64,000 nt of DNA. Origin: JADGGV01 sp035715725 (lineage in GTDB: Bacteria; Gemmatimonadota; Gemmatimonadetes; Longimicrobiales; RSA9). The position numbers were made by a program, and so were the translations under genes. The stretch spans positions 1-64,000 of the forward strand of contig DASTKT010000142.1 of the NCBI GenBank assembly GCA_035715725.1, given 5' to 3'. Below the pieces are notes generated by a model, which did no database searches, was not told the origin of the DNA, and was given only the letters and a program-made list of their open reading frames with translations. Below are positions 1 through 9,011 of the stretch, piece by piece (position 1 is the stretch's first letter; every line of letters begins with the position of its first letter).

Positions 1-354
1 GCGAAGCTGCGCCAGGCCGTCGAGCACGCGCTGCGCGGCGGCGAGCCGAGCGCGCAGGTGAGCGGCGTCCTGGCGGCGTACGACCCGGCCGCGCCGCCGG
101 GCGCCCGCGTCGTCTCGCTCACGCTGGCCGACGGCCAGCCCGTGCGCGACGACGCGACCTACACCGTCGCCGTGAACGACTTCCTCGCCGGGCAGGGAGA
201 TGCGTTCGCGGCGTTCGCCGACCCGGTGGCGCGGAAGGACACCGGCATCGTCGACCTGGATGCGCTCATCGACTACCTGAAGGCACAGCCGCAGCCGGTG
301 CACGCCCCGGCGGACGCGCGGCTGCGGGCCGAGGCGGCGGCCGCGGCGCGCTGA
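1..354 (+). CDS. 5'-nucleotidase-family protein, C-terminal end (partial)
   Basis: This is the last 117 residues of a gene that begins before the window; the frame is open from base 1. The pattern 'VSGVLAAYDP ... RVVSLTLADGQPV ... YTVAVNDFLAGQGDAF ... LIDYLK' matches the C-terminal substrate-binding domain of periplasmic 5'-nucleotidase/UshA-type metallophosphatases. The usual GGDG turn reads GQGDAF here. The catalytic metallophosphatase domain would lie upstream. It ends in TGA, 92 bp before adenosine deaminase on the same strand. That pairing fits nucleotide to nucleoside to base salvage, but co-transcription is only inferred. Confidence 0.75.
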   Translation, partial: AKLRQAVEHALRGGEPSAQVSGVLAAYDPAAPPGARVVSLTLADGQPVRDDATYTVAVNDFLAGQGDAFAAFADPVARKDTGIVDLDALIDYLKAQPQPVHAPADARLRAEAAAAAR

Positions 355-446
355 ACGGCGCGGCCCCGGCGAGAAGAGGGATGGGGACCGCTCGGAGAGG
401 GCCTGATCACGCTCCGCCGCGCAGGATGCGGCAGGGGGAAACCGAC

Positions 447-1496
447 ATGCGAGTGACGAAAGAGCTGCTCCAGCGGCTGCCGAAGACGGACCTGCACGTG
501 CACCTGGACGGCAGCGTCCGCCCCGAGACGCTGATCGAGCTGGCCCGCGAGTACGGGAAGGTGATGCCGGTCGGAGACGCCGAACGGCTGCGCGACTTCA
601 TGCACGTCAAGGACGCGACGAACCTCGTCGACTACCTGGCGCGCTTCGACATCACGCTGGCCGTGATGCAGACGTCGGAGGCGCTCGAGCGCATCGCGTA
701 CGAGCTGGCCGAGGACGCGGCCGCCGAGGGCGTCCGCTACATGGAGGTCCGCTACTCGCCGGTGCTGCACGGGCAGGAGGGCCTCTCGGGGCTGGCGGCG
801 GTGGAGGCGCCGCTGCGGGGGCTCCGCCGCGCCGAGCGCGACTTCGGGATCCGCACCGGCATCATCGTCTGCGGGATCCGCAACATGAGCCCCGAGACGT
901 CCATGGAGCTGGCGGAGCTGACGGTCGGCTACAAGGACCGCGGCGTCGTCGCCTTCGACCTGGCCGGCGCGGAGTACGACAACCCGGCCAAGCGCCACAA
1001 GGACGCGTTCTACCGCGTGATCAACGCGAACATCGCGGCCACGATCCACGCGGGCGAGGCGTACGGGCCGGAGTCGATCCACCAGGCGCTCCACTACTGC
1101 AACGCGAACCGGATCGGCCACGGCACCCGGCTCTTCGAGGATCCGGATCTCATGGAGTACGTGAACAACTTCCGCATCCCGCTCGAGGTCTGCCTCACCT
1201 CCAACGTGCAGACGCGGGCCGTGGCCGGCTTCGAGGACCACCCGCTGCGGCTGTACTACGACGAGGGCCTCGTCGTCACGATCAACACCGACAACCGGCT
1301 GATGAGCGCGACGACGGTCACGGAGGAGTACTGGCGCGCCCACGAGCACCTGGACTTCACCTGGGACGAGCTGTGCGACGTGGCCGTGATGGGCTTCGAG
1401 AGCGCGTTCCTGTCCTACCGCGAGAAGCAGGCGCTGGTGGAGTCGGTGCGGGAGGAGATCGGGAAGCTGAGCGAGGGGGTGGCGGCGGGGGTGTGA
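447..1496 (+). CDS. add: Adenosine deaminase
   Basis: Deaminates adenosine (and deoxyadenosine) to inosine in the cytoplasm; purine salvage. The 349-residue length is normal for the family. Visible motifs are TDLHVHLDGS (zinc ligands H17, H19), HAGE (zinc ligand H201, catalytic E204), NRIGHGTRL, CLTSNVQT and INTDNRLMS (zinc-ligand D282). I chose ATG 447 over the upstream in-frame ATG 381 because an AGGGGGAA ribosome site lies 7 bases before it and the conserved domain starts within about 12 residues. It follows the nucleotidase fragment and faces the TonB receptor across a 40-bp palindrome. Adenine deaminase is a close alternative within the family. Confidence 0.9.
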   Translation: MRVTKELLQRLPKTDLHVHLDGSVRPETLIELAREYGKVMPVGDAERLRDFMHVKDATNLVDYLARFDITLAVMQTSEALERIAYELAEDAAAEGVRYMEVRYSPVLHGQEGLSGLAAVEAPLRGLRRAERDFGIRTGIIVCGIRNMSPETSMELAELTVGYKDRGVVAFDLAGAEYDNPAKRHKDAFYRVINANIAATIHAGEAYGPESIHQALHYCNANRIGHGTRLFEDPDLMEYVNNFRIPLEVCLTSNVQTRAVAGFEDHPLRLYYDEGLVVTINTDNRLMSATTVTEEYWRAHEHLDFTWDELCDVAVMGFESAFLSYREKQALVESVREEIGKLSEGVAAGV

Positions 1497-1566
1497 GGGG
1501 CGCGAGGTCCGGACAGACCACCCAACCTCCGGGGACCCGCCGTCCCGGCGATCATGAACAGAATAC

Positions 1567-1606
1567 GACACCGGCCGGTCGCCCACGTGGGCGACCGGCC
1601 GGTGTC
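1567..1606. terminator. 40-bp perfect palindrome between convergent genes, probable bidirectional terminator
   Basis: Bases 1567-1586 are the exact reverse complement of 1587-1606 (arms of 20 bp; 5' arm gacaccggccggtcgcccac). The palindrome sits between the ends of add (+) and the TonB receptor (-). There is no long T-tract on either side, so a strong hairpin with weak U-run is assumed. Function is inferred from position. Confidence 0.65.
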
Positions 1607-1634
1607 TTGCCACCACCTGCGATTCAGCGTTCCG

Positions 1635-4600
1635 TCAGAACTTGTAGTTCACGCCCAGACGGATCCGGTAACGGGACGACTCGTTGCTGATCTGGTAGAG
1701 GTCCGTGCGCACCGGGAACGCCTGCATCAGCACCCGCCCGTTGGCATCCGGCGTGGGCGTGCCCTGCGAGCGCAGCGGCGTGTCGTTCAGATTGGCGACG
1801 AACTCCGAGCGGCCCCAGTCGCTGTTCAGCAGATTCAGGAAGTTGAGCACGTCCAACGTCACCTGGAGGCTCTGCGACCCGAGCGTCCGGATCGACTGCG
1901 CCGCGCGGAAGTCGAGGCGGTTCTGCCACGGCAGCCGGCAGGCGTTCCGCTTGACCACCGAGCCGCGTGCCTCGCGGAGGCAGTCCACCCGGTTGATGAA
2001 GTCGTCGAAGTTCGTCCAGGACTGCGCCGGCGTGATGACCTGGCCGCCGACGGTCTGCTGCGCGAAGCGAATCTCGGACGCGCTCCTCGGGACGTAGATG
2101 AGGTCGTTCCCGTTCGACTGGTCGTTGTTCAGGTCGGTCGTGTTGTAGGTATAGGAGTAAGGCTGCCCGCTCTCGCCGACGTAGATCAGCGACAGATCCG
2201 TCGCGGCCACCTTCCACGGCAGCCGGTAGCTGGCGTCCACGACGACGCGGTGCGGGATGTCGTAGTTGGACGGCCGCAGCTCCGGATCGTTCGGATCACC
2301 GCCGATCGGGTTGAAGCGCCAGTTCGAGAACGCCTGGCTGGACGTCAGGCTGTTCACGTCGTACGACCGCCCGTACGTGTACGCCGCCGAGGCGGACCAG
2401 CGGTCGTTGAACGCGCGCTGCAGCTGCCCGGTGATGCTGTAGCTGTAGCTGTCGCTCGCGTTCGTGATCTCGGTGATGTTCGAGAACGGCACCGACTTCT
2501 TCGAGTAGAGCGGCCGCCCCTCCACGGTCCCGACCGCCGGCCCGACGGTCAGCTCGCGGTAGCTCGGGTCGTTGATCGCCTTCGTGTACAGCCCCTCGAT
2601 CGTGCCGACCACGTTCAGCGGCAGCTGCCGATCGACGGCCAGATCCGCGCGGAAGACCTGCGGGTACTTGAAGTTCGGATCGACCAGGTTGATCTCGTTC
2701 GGCACCAGCGAGGTGCTGCCGCGGCAGCTGCTGGGCTGGTTCAGGGGATCGGCGACGAACGCCGGGGAGGTCGCCGGGGTGCTGCACGTGAAGCGGACGT
2801 AGTCCAGGCCGGTGTTGCCGTACGCGTTCGAGATCCAGACGTAGGGAGTGCGGCCACTGAAGAGGCCCGCGCCGCCACGGAGCTGGAGCGTGCGGTCGCC
2901 GTTCACGTCGTAGTTGAAGCCGACGCGCGGGTTGACCAGGAGCGTCGTGCCGGGCACCTCGTTCGTGTGTCGGCCGACCGCGGTGACGACGGCCGGATTG
3001 TCGGCTGGCTTGTCCGGCAGCATGTACGTGTCCAGGCGCAGGCCGGCGGTCAGCGTGAACCGATCGGTGAGCGAGAGCTGATCCTGGGCGTAGACGCCGA
3101 GCGTCCGTGCGCCGAACTCGGCGCGCTCGCGGCCGCCGGGGAGCAGGTACGAGTACTCGTACCGACGCGGCGTGCCCGCGTTCAGGTCGGCCAGGCTCGC
3201 GAACGTGTAGTTGCCGTAGATGTTGCGCGCGAACAGGTTGCTGAAGTCGAACAGCTCGTTGTGCGTGCCGATCGTGATCGTGTGGCGGCCGCGCGAGAAC
3301 GTGAAGTCGTCGGTCAGCTCGAGGATGTCCTGGTCCAGCGCGTTCGCCACCGAGAAGTTCTCCGGCCCGAGCGAGACCTGGCGTCCGCCCGACAGATCGA
3401 CGACGATGAACGGGAACTTGTTCGGCACCTCGCGGTGGTCGCGGACCGTCGTGTAGCCGACGCGGAGCTCATTGTAGAAGCCCCCGGCGAAGCTGCTGTT
3501 GAGCTGCGCGACCGTGGAGTTCGTCTTGGAGACGAACTGGTAGAGCGAGCTGCCAAGGAAGTACTGGTTCGTGCTGCGGGTGAGGTTGTCGTCCGACGCG
3601 TTCACGTAGTTGTGCCGCACCGTCAGGTGATGGTTCGAAGCGAGGTTGAAGTCCAGCCGGCCGAACACGTTATCGCTGTTGCGGCCCATCGTGATCTCGC
3701 CGATGTCGCCGGAATCGTAACCGTACTTCGACTTCACCAAATCGATGATCGGCTGTACCTCCGCGGTCGTGTACGTGTTGTCACGGCCGATCGCGACGCC
3801 CGCGTTCGGAGCATCCCGCCGAGCGAGGTCGCCCGCGACGAAGAAGTGCACGCGGTCCTTCAGGATCGGGCCGCCGAGCGAGCCGACGAAGTTCTTCTCG
3901 CTGAAGTCCCCGAACTTCGGCGCGGTGACGTTCCGGTAGTCGACGTAGCGGCCGACGAAGTTCTGGTTGCGGCCGTAGTACTGCAGCGTTCCGTGGAACT
4001 CGTTTGTGCCCGAGCGCGTGATCGCGTTGACGCCGGCGCCGGTGAAGCCCCCCTGCCGCACGTCGAACGGCGCGAGCACGACCTGGAACTCCTTGATGGC
4101 CGCGAGGGTGATCGGCTTGGTGCCGGCCTGCCCGCCGGGCGTGCCGCTCGCGGCCAGCCCGAAGAGGTCGTTGTTCACCGCGCCATCGATCTGAATCGTG
4201 TTGAAGCGGTTGTTGCGACCACCGGCGCTGGTCCCGCCACCCTGCGTCGAGATCTGCGGTGCGAGACGGGTGAAGTCCGTGAAATCGCCGCTGATCGTGG
4301 GGAGCCGGTGCACGGCGCTGTCGCCGACCGTCGTCGCCGCGCCGGTCCGCCCCTTCGAGATGACCGCATTGCGCTCGGCGGTGACCTCGAGGGCCTGGAG
4401 CGCGACCGCCTGGGACGCCATCGTGAAGTCGAAGCGCGCCGTCTGGCTCAGGGTGAGGCGAAGGTTCTCGCGCGTCTCGGTCCGGTAGCCGATCCCCTCG
4501 ACGCTCAGTCGGTACGGGCCGCCGGGCTGGAGGCCCGAGATGTAGTACAGGCCGTTCTGCTGCGTCAGCGTGCCGGTCTGCTGGCCGGTTTCCATGTTCC

Positions 4601-4772
4601 GGATGACCACCTGCATGCCGGGCAGGGGCTGTCCCTCCGGGGATGTGACGGTACCCGTCACCGCGGAGGTGGTCACGCCCTGAGCATGGAGCCTCGGCGC
4701 CGCGCCGAGGGCGCAGCACGCCAGGGACACGAGCCCTAGCGCGCACCGGCTCCAGAGCCGTTTCTGCATCAT
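1635..4772 (-). CDS. Oar-like TonB-dependent outer-membrane receptor
   Basis: Outer-membrane transporter or adhesin of the Oar type; ligand unknown. The protein has 1045 residues. A signal peptide covers residues 1-30, with a likely cut after LHA. A carboxypeptidase-regulatory-like beta-sandwich follows at about 33-115 (VTGTVTSPEGQPLPGMQVVI...). Then comes a plug domain (IQIDGAVNNDLFG, ITRSGTNEFHG) and a long beta-barrel ending VNYKF, with the usual terminal aromatic. ATG ATG starts at 4772, with GGGAG six bases upstream. A sigma70-like promoter lies about 115 bp upstream (4885-4913). Gene appears monocistronic. No TonB-box is obvious. The barrel size and N-terminal domain fit Myxococcus Oar and the many Gemmatimonadota paralogues. 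Confidence 0.88.
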   Translation of the reverse strand: MMQKRLWSRCALGLVSLACCALGAAPRLHAQGVTTSAVTGTVTSPEGQPLPGMQVVIRNMETGQQTGTLTQQNGLYYISGLQPGGPYRLSVEGIGYRTETRENLRLTLSQTARFDFTMASQAVALQALEVTAERNAVISKGRTGAATTVGDSAVHRLPTISGDFTDFTRLAPQISTQGGGTSAGGRNNRFNTIQIDGAVNNDLFGLAASGTPGGQAGTKPITLAAIKEFQVVLAPFDVRQGGFTGAGVNAITRSGTNEFHGTLQYYGRNQNFVGRYVDYRNVTAPKFGDFSEKNFVGSLGGPILKDRVHFFVAGDLARRDAPNAGVAIGRDNTYTTAEVQPIIDLVKSKYGYDSGDIGEITMGRNSDNVFGRLDFNLASNHHLTVRHNYVNASDDNLTRSTNQYFLGSSLYQFVSKTNSTVAQLNSSFAGGFYNELRVGYTTVRDHREVPNKFPFIVVDLSGGRQVSLGPENFSVANALDQDILELTDDFTFSRGRHTITIGTHNELFDFSNLFARNIYGNYTFASLADLNAGTPRRYEYSYLLPGGRERAEFGARTLGVYAQDQLSLTDRFTLTAGLRLDTYMLPDKPADNPAVVTAVGRHTNEVPGTTLLVNPRVGFNYDVNGDRTLQLRGGAGLFSGRTPYVWISNAYGNTGLDYVRFTCSTPATSPAFVADPLNQPSSCRGSTSLVPNEINLVDPNFKYPQVFRADLAVDRQLPLNVVGTIEGLYTKAINDPSYRELTVGPAVGTVEGRPLYSKKSVPFSNITEITNASDSYSYSITGQLQRAFNDRWSASAAYTYGRSYDVNSLTSSQAFSNWRFNPIGGDPNDPELRPSNYDIPHRVVVDASYRLPWKVAATDLSLIYVGESGQPYSYTYNTTDLNNDQSNGNDLIYVPRSASEIRFAQQTVGGQVITPAQSWTNFDDFINRVDCLREARGSVVKRNACRLPWQNRLDFRAAQSIRTLGSQSLQVTLDVLNFLNLLNSDWGRSEFVANLNDTPLRSQGTPTPDANGRVLMQAFPVRTDLYQISNESSRYRIRLGVNYKF

Positions 4773-4884
4773 ATGTGACTCCCGAATGAGTTTTTTGGGG
4801 AAGCTGCAGCTGTGTGGCGAGGCCTCCGGAGGGAGGCGACCGTGGGTCGCGCCGCAGGGTTGCCGATCCTGGGAAGCCGCCGCG

Positions 4885-4913
4885 AAGCTAGGTGCGCCCA
4901 AAGCAGGCGTCAA
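4885..4913 (-). promoter_or_regulatory. Candidate sigma70 promoter for the TonB receptor gene
   Basis: On the minus strand TTGACG (4913-4908), then a 17-base spacer, then TAGCTT (4890-4885). This would give a leader of about 105 nt before the start at 4772. The same TTGACG/TAGCTT pair recurs in front of mraZ. Motif match only. Confidence 0.45.
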
Positions 4914-4971
4914 GGTAGTTCGCCATCTGTCGACGGGACCGTTACATCGCGGAAACACAAGCCTCGACGCG

Positions 4972-5020
4972 AAAAAAAAACCTCGTGGGCCGCGAACGAA
5001 AGAACGCTCGCGGCCCACGA
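4972..5020 (-). terminator. Intrinsic terminator of fbp
   Basis: Stem arms 4983-4995 and 5008-5020 (tcgtgggccgcga / tcgcggcccacga) are perfect over 13 bp with a 12-base loop. On the minus strand the stem is followed by GG and nine T residues (complement of the A-tract 4972-4980). It lies 18 bp past the fbp stop codon and marks the end of the alr-to-fbp run. Confidence 0.9.
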
Positions 5021-5038
5021 AGTCTGACAGGGACGGAA

Positions 5039-6082
5039 TCAGCCGCCGACGCCGGCCGGCACCTCGACGCGGTCCCGCGCCAGGTACTCGCCGGCCAGGT
5101 CCACGAGCTCCTTGGAGCCGAGGAAGAGCGGCGTGCGCTGGTGCAGATGCTCGGGGTGGATGTCGAGGATGTCGCGCTCGCCGTCGGAGCCGCGGCCGCC
5201 GGCCTGCTCGGCGATGAGCGCGAGCGGCGCGGCCTCGTAGAGGAGGCGCAGCTTGCCGTTCGGGGACCTGGTGTCCGCCGGATACATGAAGATGCCGCCG
5301 TAGAGGAGCGTGCGGTGGAAGTCGGCGACGAGGGAACCGATGTAGCGGCTGGAGAACGGCTTGTCGTTGCGGCTGTCGACGCCCTTCAGGTAGTCGATGA
5401 AGCGGCGCTGGCCGTCGGACCATCGGCTCCAGTTGCCCTCGTTGATGCTGTAGATGCGCTGGCCGGGGCGCGGAATGCGGATGTTCGGGTGGCTGAGCAG
5501 GAACTCGCCGATGGAGGGGTCGAGCGTGAAGCCGTGGACGCCGGCGCCCGTGGTATAGACGAGCATCGTCGAGGAGCCGTAGACGACGTAGCCGGCGGCG
5601 ACCTGCTTGCGGCCGGCCTGGAGGCAGTCCTCGAGGCAGCCGCGGGCGTGGCCGGAGATCTTCCGGTGGATGGAGAAGATGGTGCCGACGGAGACGTTGG
5701 CGTCGATGTTGGACGAGCCGTCGAGCGGATCGTAAAGCAGCGCGTACTTGCCGGTCGGGAACTGCGGGGGGATGTCGAGGACGTCCTCGTGCTCCTCGGA
5801 GGCCAGGCAGCAGAGGAGGCCGGCGTGATCGAGGGCCTTGAAGATGACCTCGTCGGCGTACAGATCGAGCTTCTTCACCTGCTCGCCGTGGACGTTCACC
5901 GAGTCGGTGCCGCCCAGGATGTCGACGAGTCCGGCCTTGTTGACCTCCCGCGAGATCATCTTCGCGGCGAGCGCGATCTCGTAGAGGATGTTGCTGAAGG
6001 CGCCGGTGGCCTCGGGGTGCTGCCGCTCCTGCTCGATGATGTGCCGCTCGATCGTGACGATCGACGCCGTGTTCTTGGTCAT
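5039..6082 (-). CDS. fbp: Fructose-1,6-bisphosphatase, class I
   Basis: Hydrolyses fructose-1,6-bisphosphate to fructose-6-phosphate in gluconeogenesis; cytoplasmic and Mg-dependent. The 347-residue length is normal for class I. The metal-site signatures are SEEHED (95-100) and YDPLDGSSNID (117-127). The C-terminal GGIFMYPADTRSPNGKLRLLYEAAPLA substrate region is also complete. ATG 6082 is preferred over an in-frame start at 6139 because GGGAGGGAGG sits just upstream of it and residue 2 begins the normal N-terminus. It is the last gene before a strong terminator and 53 bp downstream of the HEMAH-motif gene. Confidence 0.95.
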   Translation of the reverse strand: MTKNTASIVTIERHIIEQERQHPEATGAFSNILYEIALAAKMISREVNKAGLVDILGGTDSVNVHGEQVKKLDLYADEVIFKALDHAGLLCCLASEEHEDVLDIPPQFPTGKYALLYDPLDGSSNIDANVSVGTIFSIHRKISGHARGCLEDCLQAGRKQVAAGYVVYGSSTMLVYTTGAGVHGFTLDPSIGEFLLSHPNIRIPRPGQRIYSINEGNWSRWSDGQRRFIDYLKGVDSRNDKPFSSRYIGSLVADFHRTLLYGGIFMYPADTRSPNGKLRLLYEAAPLALIAEQAGGRGSDGERDILDIHPEHLHQRTPLFLGSKELVDLAGEYLARDRVEVPAGVGG

Positions 6083-6135
6083 GAGGTCCTCCCTCCCGGC
6101 CAACGGTTCGGGGCGGCGCGTGGGGGCGACCGCCC

Positions 6136-6486
6136 TCATCCTACCGGTCTATCCTCGGCCTCCCGTGCCTCCACCTCGAACGGATTGGCGTGATAGCCGT
6201 GCCGGACGTGGCCCAGGACGTAGCGCGCCGCGAACGTGAGCGGGTGCGCCTGCCACTGGCGGACGTGGGCCATCTCGTGCCGGAGCAGTCGGGTCGTCAG
6301 CCGAACGCCGGGGTGGACGACGATCGTCCGGCCGAGCGTGACGGCGGCGGCCGGGCGGCCCATGCCGGAGAGCAACCCGCCGAGCGCCGGGATGAGCCGG
6401 CCCCGCCTCACCGAGACACCCTGGGGGACGGGCTCCGGCGGCTCGAGCTCCTCGCCCGCGAGGGCGCGCACGAGCGGATCGATCAT
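6136..6486 (-). CDS. Small DUF4157-like protein with HExxH motif
   Basis: A 116-residue protein without a signal peptide. Residues 70-80 read HEMAHVRQWQA, the zinc-protease-like HExxH motif of the DUF4157/eCIS-core type. Just before it is 'TIVVHPGVRLTTRLL', resembling the usual 'entry' strand. The start ATG overlaps the comEC stop (ATGA), so it is probably translationally coupled to comEC. Residues 84-105 include FAARYVLGHVRHGYHANPFEVEAR, which resembles the third-ligand helix (E..A) of such proteins. Substrate unknown; whether it is an active peptidase is not shown. It could be a chaperone-like or anti-parallel role in the same operon. Confidence 0.6.
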   Translation of the reverse strand: MIDPLVRALAGEELEPPEPVPQGVSVRRGRLIPALGGLLSGMGRPAAAVTLGRTIVVHPGVRLTTRLLRHEMAHVRQWQAHPLTFAARYVLGHVRHGYHANPFEVEAREAEDRPVG

Positions 6487-8843
6487 CGGCCGGTCTCCAC
6501 GCGCCAGCGGCCGTCCGGCCGCACGACCACCCTCAAGGTACCCTGCCGGTCGGTGCGAAGGGTCCGGACCTCATGCCGCGCGAGTCGGGCCATGACCTCC
6601 GGCGCCGGGTGGCCGAAGCGGTTGCGCCGTCCGACGGAGACGAGGGCGAGTTGCGGCGCCGCCGCCTCGAGCAGCGCCTCCGAGGTGGAGGTGCGGCTTC
6701 CATGGTGCCCGACCTTGAGCACGGCGACCCGGACCCCGGCGCCCTGCTCGGCGAGGATCCGCTCCTCCGTCGCGATCGGCGCATCGCCCATGAAGAGCGC
6801 CGCGAAGTGACCGTATCGCAGCACAAAAGCGGTGGAAAAATCATTGGGGTCGAGACGGTCGTCAAGCACGCCGGCCGGCGGTGCGAGAAAGTCGATCGTC
6901 ATGCCGTCGAGCTGGAAGCGGCGGCCGTCGCGGGCGGCGAGCCAGCGGCTGCCATGCCTGCGCGCATCCTCCAGCGTGGCCAGGTAGAGCGGCGTCCCGG
7001 AGGCCACGGCGGGATCGAGGACGGCGCCGACGGGGAGCGCGTCGAGGACCGCCTGCGCGCCGCCGATGTGGTCGGCGTGCGGGTGCGTGAGGATGAGGGC
7101 CTCGACGCGCCGCACGCCGCGGCTGCGCAAGAACGGCACCATGCGCGCGCGGCCGGCGTCGAAGTCGTCGCTGCGCGGGCCGGCGTCCACGACGACCCAG
7201 CGGCCGGCGGGAGAGCGGATGGCCAGGCCGTCTCCCTGCCCCACGTCGATGGCGACGATCTCGACCTCGCCCGCGCCGCGGAGGCCGAGGAGCGCCGGCC
7301 AGCCGACGAGCACGGCGGTGGCCGCGCCGGCGCCGACCCAGGCGCGGGCGCGGGCGCGCCGCGCGCGGGCCCGCGCCCCCGCGAGCCCGGGCGGACCGGC
7401 CCCTGCCCCGGCCCGCCCGGTCGCGGCGAGCCAGCGCGCGGCGAGAACCGCCGCCGCTGCGGCCAGCGCCCAGGCCAGGACGAGGTCCGGCGAGACCGCG
7501 GCATGCCCGCCGGGCACGGCCGCCGCCAGGCGGGCCACGGCGTCGAGCGCATCGAGGAGGACGCCGGCGCCGCCGGCCAGGAAGCGGCCCGGCGCCGGGG
7601 CGACGGCGCCGACCGCGAGAGCGAGCGCGGCGGCGGGCACGGCGAGCCCGCCGATCGGTACGGCGGGCACGTTCGCGACCAGCGCGATCGGCGCGATGCG
7701 GCCGAACTGCAGCGCCGCGACCGGGGTCGTCACGGCGGTCGCCGCTGCGCCCGTGGCGAGCGCCTCCCGCAGCCATTTCGAGCGCAGCCAGCCGAGGGCG
7801 GCCATGCAGCGCGGCCGCAACACCACGATGCCGGCCACGCCGGCGAACGACAACTGGAACCCCGCGTCGAGCGCCGCCAGCGGGGTGACGGCGAGGATCG
7901 CCAGGGCGCCGGCGGCGAGCAGCGCGAGCGGATCGGCGGGCCGCTGAAGCCGCCGGGAGGCGAGCACGAGCAGGAGCTGGAGCGCGGAGCGCGCGGCCGG
8001 CGGCGGCGCGCCGAGCAGCAGGACGTATCCGGTCGCGGCGGCGGCCGCGGCGGCCTCCGCGGTGAGCGCAGGGAGCCGGAGCAGGCGCGCCAGCAGCAGC
8101 ACGACGCCGGCCACGAGTCCGACGTGGAGGCCGGAGATCGCCAGGATATGGCTCAGGCCCGAGTTCGCGAAGCGTTCGCGCACCGCATCGTCGAGGCCGG
8201 CCTGCTGCGCCAGGATCAGCGACTCGACGAGGGCCGCGCGCCGGCCGAACAGCTCGCGGATGAGCGCCTGGACGCCCGCCCTCCAGCGCACCAGCGGGTC
8301 GCCGGCCGCGCGCCCCGGCAGGACGCGCACGGAATCGAGCGCGAGCGTGCCGGCCCAGGTGGCCGGGCGAGGCCACGCGCCCTCGCGGGGGAACGCCCAC
8401 CAGCGCCCCCACGCGACGAGCTCGACGCCGGCGGGCGGCGCCGGCGCGCTGCCGTGGAGCGTCGCGCGGATGGTGCCCGCGCACGCGCGGCCGGCACCAG
8501 CCGCCCGCACGGAGTCGAGCCGGAGCGGCGCCGCCTCGCCCGGCCAGGGCCGCGCCTCGAGGGCGCCGCGCACCTCGAGCGGCGCGCCGTCGGGGAGCCG
8601 CGTCCGGCAATCGAGCTCTGCGCTCCGCGCCGCGGCGGCGCCGAGCGCCCAGCCGGCCGCGGCGGCGAGCGCGACGGCGAGGCGGGCGCCGGGCGCGCGC
8701 CGGGCCAGCAGGAGCGCGGCCGGCGCCGCGATCGCGGGGGCGAGCAGCAGCGGAACGACGGCGGCCGGAGAGCGGAGCCCGAGGAGCAGCCCCGCCGCCA
8801 CCCCGCACGTCACGTGGACCAGCCGCGGGAGCGGCCGGCTCAT
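6483..8843 (-). CDS. comEC: ComEC/Rec2-family DNA-uptake channel protein
   Basis: Predicted inner-membrane channel for uptake of single-stranded DNA in natural transformation. The 786 residues contain an N-terminal hydrophobic DUF4131-like region and a Competence domain with the signature SGLSHILAISGLHVGLV. Many membrane helices follow, and then a C-terminal metallo-beta-lactamase-like domain (LTHPHADHIGG, H587/H589/D591/H592; later KVGHHGSRTSTS). All three parts are present, which is the full-length form. It lies 168 bp downstream of miaB and overlaps the next gene by 4 bp. No comEA or pilus genes are in the window, so competence is not demonstrated. Alternative: envelope-stress or DNA-scavenging use of the same channel. 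Confidence 0.88.
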   Translation of the reverse strand: MSRPLPRLVHVTCGVAAGLLLGLRSPAAVVPLLLAPAIAAPAALLLARRAPGARLAVALAAAAGWALGAAAARSAELDCRTRLPDGAPLEVRGALEARPWPGEAAPLRLDSVRAAGAGRACAGTIRATLHGSAPAPPAGVELVAWGRWWAFPREGAWPRPATWAGTLALDSVRVLPGRAAGDPLVRWRAGVQALIRELFGRRAALVESLILAQQAGLDDAVRERFANSGLSHILAISGLHVGLVAGVVLLLARLLRLPALTAEAAAAAAATGYVLLLGAPPPAARSALQLLLVLASRRLQRPADPLALLAAGALAILAVTPLAALDAGFQLSFAGVAGIVVLRPRCMAALGWLRSKWLREALATGAAATAVTTPVAALQFGRIAPIALVANVPAVPIGGLAVPAAALALAVGAVAPAPGRFLAGGAGVLLDALDAVARLAAAVPGGHAAVSPDLVLAWALAAAAAVLAARWLAATGRAGAGAGPPGLAGARARARRARARAWVGAGAATAVLVGWPALLGLRGAGEVEIVAIDVGQGDGLAIRSPAGRWVVVDAGPRSDDFDAGRARMVPFLRSRGVRRVEALILTHPHADHIGGAQAVLDALPVGAVLDPAVASGTPLYLATLEDARRHGSRWLAARDGRRFQLDGMTIDFLAPPAGVLDDRLDPNDFSTAFVLRYGHFAALFMGDAPIATEERILAEQGAGVRVAVLKVGHHGSRTSTSEALLEAAAPQLALVSVGRRNRFGHPAPEVMARLARHEVRTLRTDRQGTLRVVVRPDGRWRVETGR

Positions 8844-9011
8844 GTGGGGACCTGTCGCGCGGCGGCCGGGGACGCGGCGTCGGGCGCGGGTGGCGCCGTG
8901 CCTGCCGGCGCCGCGCGGATCCCGAACGCACGCGGGGCGCGGCGCCCGGTCCGCCGGCGAGGAGCCGGGGTGCCGGGGCCGCGCCCCGCATTCCGTCCGC
9001 GCGCCAGCCGG

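Noticed and set aside
1554..4739. Very long plus-strand frame over the TonB receptor (1061 codons)
   Set aside because: Antisense of a recognisable receptor gene. The frame exists because of the high GC and third-position bias; its translation is Arg/Val-rich with no family signature.
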